Part shown: positions 61,395 through 64,000 of the stretch, one piece after another | Layout: every line of letters starts with the position of its first letter | Position numbering within the stretch: position 1 is the stretch's first letter | Notes under the pieces: generated by a model | The model's input: only the letters and a program-made list of their open reading frames with translations | Databases searched by the model: none | Told to the model about the DNA's origin: nothing | Source of the DNA: a bacterium | Lineage (GTDB): Bacteria > Verrucomicrobiota > Verrucomicrobiia > Limisphaerales > RI-55 | NCBI GenBank assembly: GCA_016124235.1 | Contig: WGOC01000003.1 | Coordinates: 85,008 to 149,007, forward strand | Reading direction: 5' to 3' | DNA: 64,000 nt | Translations under genes and position numbers: made by a program

Positions 61395-63857
61395 ATGATG
61401 CGCCGCATGTTTTCCAAGCGCAGTGGTTCGTGGCGATTGTTTGTGTTTACCGTGCTCGCGGCCGGGACGTTAGCGGTGGTGTTTACCGCGTGTCAAACCG
61501 GTGGACGAAAGGAGCGCGTATTGCCGCGTTCCGTCACGACCGTGGAGCCGGGGGTATCGCTGGTGACGCCCGGCGAAGCTGCCTTCGATGGTCGAGTAAT
61601 TGATCAGATGAAGCAGGCGATCAACGGGACGATCCAGGCCGGTCAAATCCCCGGTGGCGTACTTTGGTTGGAACGAAATGGCGAATCGTATCAAGCCGCG
61701 TTCGGTCAGCGTGCGATTGTGCCCGGACCGGAAGCGATGACGGAGGATACGATCTTCGATCTCGCATCGCTGACGAAAGTGATCGCCACCACGCCCGCGG
61801 TGATGAAGCTGGTGGAGCAGGGGAAGGTGGATTTGAGTTCCCCGGTTCATAAATACATTCCGGAATTCAAAGGCGACGGCAAAGAAGCGATTACCATTCG
61901 CGAGCTGATGACTCACACATCGGGGCTGCCGCCGGACGTGAGCACGCGTCCAGCGTGGACGGGTTACGAAACCGCGATCAAAATGGCCTGCGGTTCGAAA
62001 CTGATTTACAAACCGGGAACGGACTTTCGTTACAGCGATATCAATTTCTTTTTGCTGGCAGACGTGGTGCGGCGCGTTAGCGGTATGCCGTTTGAGCAAT
62101 TCACGCAAAAGGAGATTTTCAAACCGCTCAAAATGAATGATACGGGATTCCTTCCGGACAAATCATTGGTTCCACGGATCGCGCCCACGGAAGTGATCAA
62201 TGGCGTGGCGTTGCGAGGCACGGTGCATGATCCCACGGCGCGCTACATGGGCGGAGTTGCAGGCCACGCGGGCTTGTTTTCCACGGCCGCCGATCTGGCT
62301 CGCTACGCGCGGATGATGCTCAACCTGGGAGAACTCGACGGAGTGCGCATTTTGAAACCGGAAACGGTCCGCTTGATGACGAGTGTGCAGACGCCGCCCG
62401 AGGTGGAAGCGCGCCGGGGTTTGGGTTGGGATATCGACTCGGGCTTCAGTCGGCCACGCGGCCATTTCTTTCCGTTGGGATCTTACGGCCACACTGGGTT
62501 CACCGGCACTTGTATCTGGATCGATCCGTTTTCAAAAACGTTCTGGCTGTTCCTGAGCAACCGCGTTCATCCGAATGGACGCGGAAACGTGTTGCCGCTG
62601 CAGGCCGAACTGGCCGATCTCGCCGCGCGCGCGGTGCGTGGTTTTGATTTCACCGTCGTGCCGGGTGCATTGCTTCCCCAACCCGCCAAAGACGAAGGCG
62701 ATTCGCAGCCGGCGAAGGCAAAAGCCGAAGTCCTGAACGGAATCGACGTGCTGGAGAAAACCGGTTACGCCGGCTTGCGAGGGCTGAAGATCGGATTGAT
62801 CACGAATCACACCGGTCGCGACCGCAATGGCCGGCCGACGATCGACCTGCTGCATCAGGCGCCCGGAGTAAATTTGGTTGCGCTGTTCAGTCCGGAGCAC
62901 GGCATCCGTGGCGAACTCGATGAGAAAATTGGCGACGGCAAAGACGCGAAGACCGGTTTGCCAATCTACAGTTTGTATGGCGTTCGTCGAACACCGACGC
63001 CCGAACAACTTGCCGGCCTCGACGCGCTCGTCTTTGACATTCAGGACATCGGTTGCCGCTTTTATACGTATATTTCGACGATGGGCAATTGCATCGAAGC
63101 AGCCGGCAAAGCGGGCATTCGGTTCATCGTTCTCGACCGCGTGAATCTGATCAACGGTGTCACCGTTGCCGGACCGGTGTTGGAAGGACCAACTGATTTT
63201 GTTGGGTGGCACAATATCGCCGTGCGCCACGGCATGACCGTCGGCGAACTCGCCCGCATGTTCAACGCCGAGCGGCAGCTGAACGCAAAGTTGACGGTCA
63301 TCCCGCTCGACGGCTGGTCACGCGACTTGTGGATGGATGAGTGCGGCTTTCCCTGGATCAACACGTCGCCCAACATGCGGAGCCTTACCCAGGCTGCGCT
63401 TTATCCAGGCGTTGGTTTGCTGGAGACAACGAACCTTTCGGTTGGCCGTGGAACCGACACACCGTTTGAACTATTCGGTGCGCCTTACATCGACGGCAAA
63501 ATGCTTGCCGCTGAAATGAACAAGTTGGGAATTCACGGCGTGCGCTTTGATCCGATCGAATTCACGCCGACGGCGAGCAAGTTCAAGGGGCAGAAATGCG
63601 GGGGAGTGCGGATCACATTGGCCGATCGTACCGGCTGCGACGTGATCAACATCGGTGTGGGTGGTGCGTTGGTTTTACAACGCCATTATCCGGATGAATT
63701 TGGCCTCGAGAAATTCAACGGACTCCTCAAACACCCGCCGACCGTCGAAGCGATCGGCAAAGGAGAACCGTTGCTGGAAATCCGGAAACTCTGGCAACCG
63801 GCGCTGAATCAGTTCCTGCTGCGCCGGCAACAGTTCCTGATTTACTCGGTTAAGTGA
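61395..63857 (+). CDS. Lipoprotein fusing a class C beta-lactamase-like domain to a NamZ (DUF1343) domain
   Basis: An 820-residue predicted lipoprotein (ATG 61395; signal FVFTVLAAGTLAVVFTA-C, lipidated Cys near residue 33; the upstream frame overlaps the divergent HAD gene). Residues about 65-400 form a serine beta-lactamase-like/penicillin-binding domain with SxxK in DLASLTKVIA, a YxN-like triad FRYSDINFF and HTG in GSYGHTGFTG. Residues about 440-820 are the NamZ family, with LKIGLITNHTGRD, LFSPEHGIRGELDEKIGD and ALVFDIQDIGCRFYTYISTM. NamZ is a known exo-beta-N-acetylmuramidase. The fusion points to peptidoglycan turnover at the cell envelope. Both domains appear intact. Confidence 0.88.
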   Translation: MMRRMFSKRSGSWRLFVFTVLAAGTLAVVFTACQTGGRKERVLPRSVTTVEPGVSLVTPGEAAFDGRVIDQMKQAINGTIQAGQIPGGVLWLERNGESYQAAFGQRAIVPGPEAMTEDTIFDLASLTKVIATTPAVMKLVEQGKVDLSSPVHKYIPEFKGDGKEAITIRELMTHTSGLPPDVSTRPAWTGYETAIKMACGSKLIYKPGTDFRYSDINFFLLADVVRRVSGMPFEQFTQKEIFKPLKMNDTGFLPDKSLVPRIAPTEVINGVALRGTVHDPTARYMGGVAGHAGLFSTAADLARYARMMLNLGELDGVRILKPETVRLMTSVQTPPEVEARRGLGWDIDSGFSRPRGHFFPLGSYGHTGFTGTCIWIDPFSKTFWLFLSNRVHPNGRGNVLPLQAELADLAARAVRGFDFTVVPGALLPQPAKDEGDSQPAKAKAEVLNGIDVLEKTGYAGLRGLKIGLITNHTGRDRNGRPTIDLLHQAPGVNLVALFSPEHGIRGELDEKIGDGKDAKTGLPIYSLYGVRRTPTPEQLAGLDALVFDIQDIGCRFYTYISTMGNCIEAAGKAGIRFIVLDRVNLINGVTVAGPVLEGPTDFVGWHNIAVRHGMTVGELARMFNAERQLNAKLTVIPLDGWSRDLWMDECGFPWINTSPNMRSLTQAALYPGVGLLETTNLSVGRGTDTPFELFGAPYIDGKMLAAEMNKLGIHGVRFDPIEFTPTASKFKGQKCGGVRITLADRTGCDVINIGVGGALVLQRHYPDEFGLEKFNGLLKHPPTVEAIGKGEPLLEIRKLWQPALNQFLLRRQQFLIYSVK

Positions 63858-64000
63858 AAACTGGTGGTGGGTATTGGACGAAGTTCGAACCTGTTTTGAG
63901 ACCGCGGGGGCCGAATAGGGCTTCCCCGCACCCTTCCCCGCAGCGGGGAATAGCGGGGGCTCGAATCCGCCGTTGTGCAGCAAGGCGTTCGCTTGAGTCA
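63858..64000. other. Intergenic end with GC-rich hairpin
   Basis: No gene is visible in the last 143 nt. A near-perfect palindrome TTCCCCGC-A-GCGGGGAA lies at 63934-63950, surrounded by other CCCCGC/GCGGGG blocks that could form alternative stems. It is probably another intergenic repeat; no T-run marks it as a terminator. Confidence 0.45.

Noticed and set aside
63930..63995. tRNA gene at the window end suggested by a T-loop-like TCGAATCC
   Set aside because: No acceptor, D-arm or anticodon arm could be paired around it, and the surrounding sequence forms other GC-rich hairpins.

Overview
The window reads as ordinary chromosome from a Verrucomicrobiota bacterium, probably of the Limisphaerales/Pedosphaera type. 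This assignment is inference from gene content and uses no database search. Supporting signs are a very large protein with a C-terminal PVC-type CxxCH heme domain, a prepilin-like protein with an H-X9-DG-type end, an aminofutalosine-type menaquinone gene, many secreted repeat proteins and hairpin-type intergenic repeats. Base composition is moderately GC-rich and even. I saw no rRNA, tRNA, CRISPR array, transposase or phage gene.

Left part (1-13969): the 3' end of aceE, then aceF and lpdA (pyruvate dehydrogenase complex) with a four-helix-bundle (S23/IVP-like) gene wedged between aceF and lpdA. Next come a patatin-like lipoprotein, a nested inverted-repeat element, a metallo-beta-lactamase-fold hydrolase, trpA, a group of small membrane or zinc-ribbon proteins, and a biosynthetic run of thiG, a heptose-7-phosphate kinase, an MFS transporter, panB and moaC.

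Middle (14189-29724): a two-component system (periplasmic propeller histidine kinase plus NarL-type regulator) is followed on the same strand by the most unusual part of the window. This is a two-gene secreted module, present twice in tandem. Each module has a Calx-beta protein of 356 residues and a giant secreted protein of about 1,520 residues. The giants carry seven FG-GAP-like blades with a LamG-like insert between blades 2 and 3, a long helical and coiled-coil region, and a C-terminal region whose motif order recalls the pore and TcB-binding part of Tc-toxin A subunits. The Calx-beta genes share an almost identical 5' half with a sharp divergence point. Both modules have a near-identical 27-nt box about 190 nt upstream. 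A strong terminator closes the block.

Right-middle (29921-48407): phosphoglucomutase/phosphomannomutase; a secreted protein with an ECF sigma factor and its zinc anti-sigma factor; a minus-strand group of secreted catabolic or structural genes (GH-A-like hydrolase, HEAT protein, giant PVC heme protein, second HEAT protein, isochorismatase-ThuA fusion, prepilin-like protein); a TolB/PD40-type surface protein; msrA; a glycerophosphodiesterase; and an SMP-30-type lactonase.

Right end (48537-64000): ndk with a terminator, a type II secretion/type IV pilus ATPase pair, moeA, a secreted Gly/Ser-rich protein, leuC, a small cytochrome c, a ubiX-ubiA-mqnE run consistent with futalosine-route menaquinone synthesis, an esterase/peptidase, a HAD hydrolase, and a lipoprotein fusing a class C beta-lactamase-like domain to a NamZ (DUF1343) domain.
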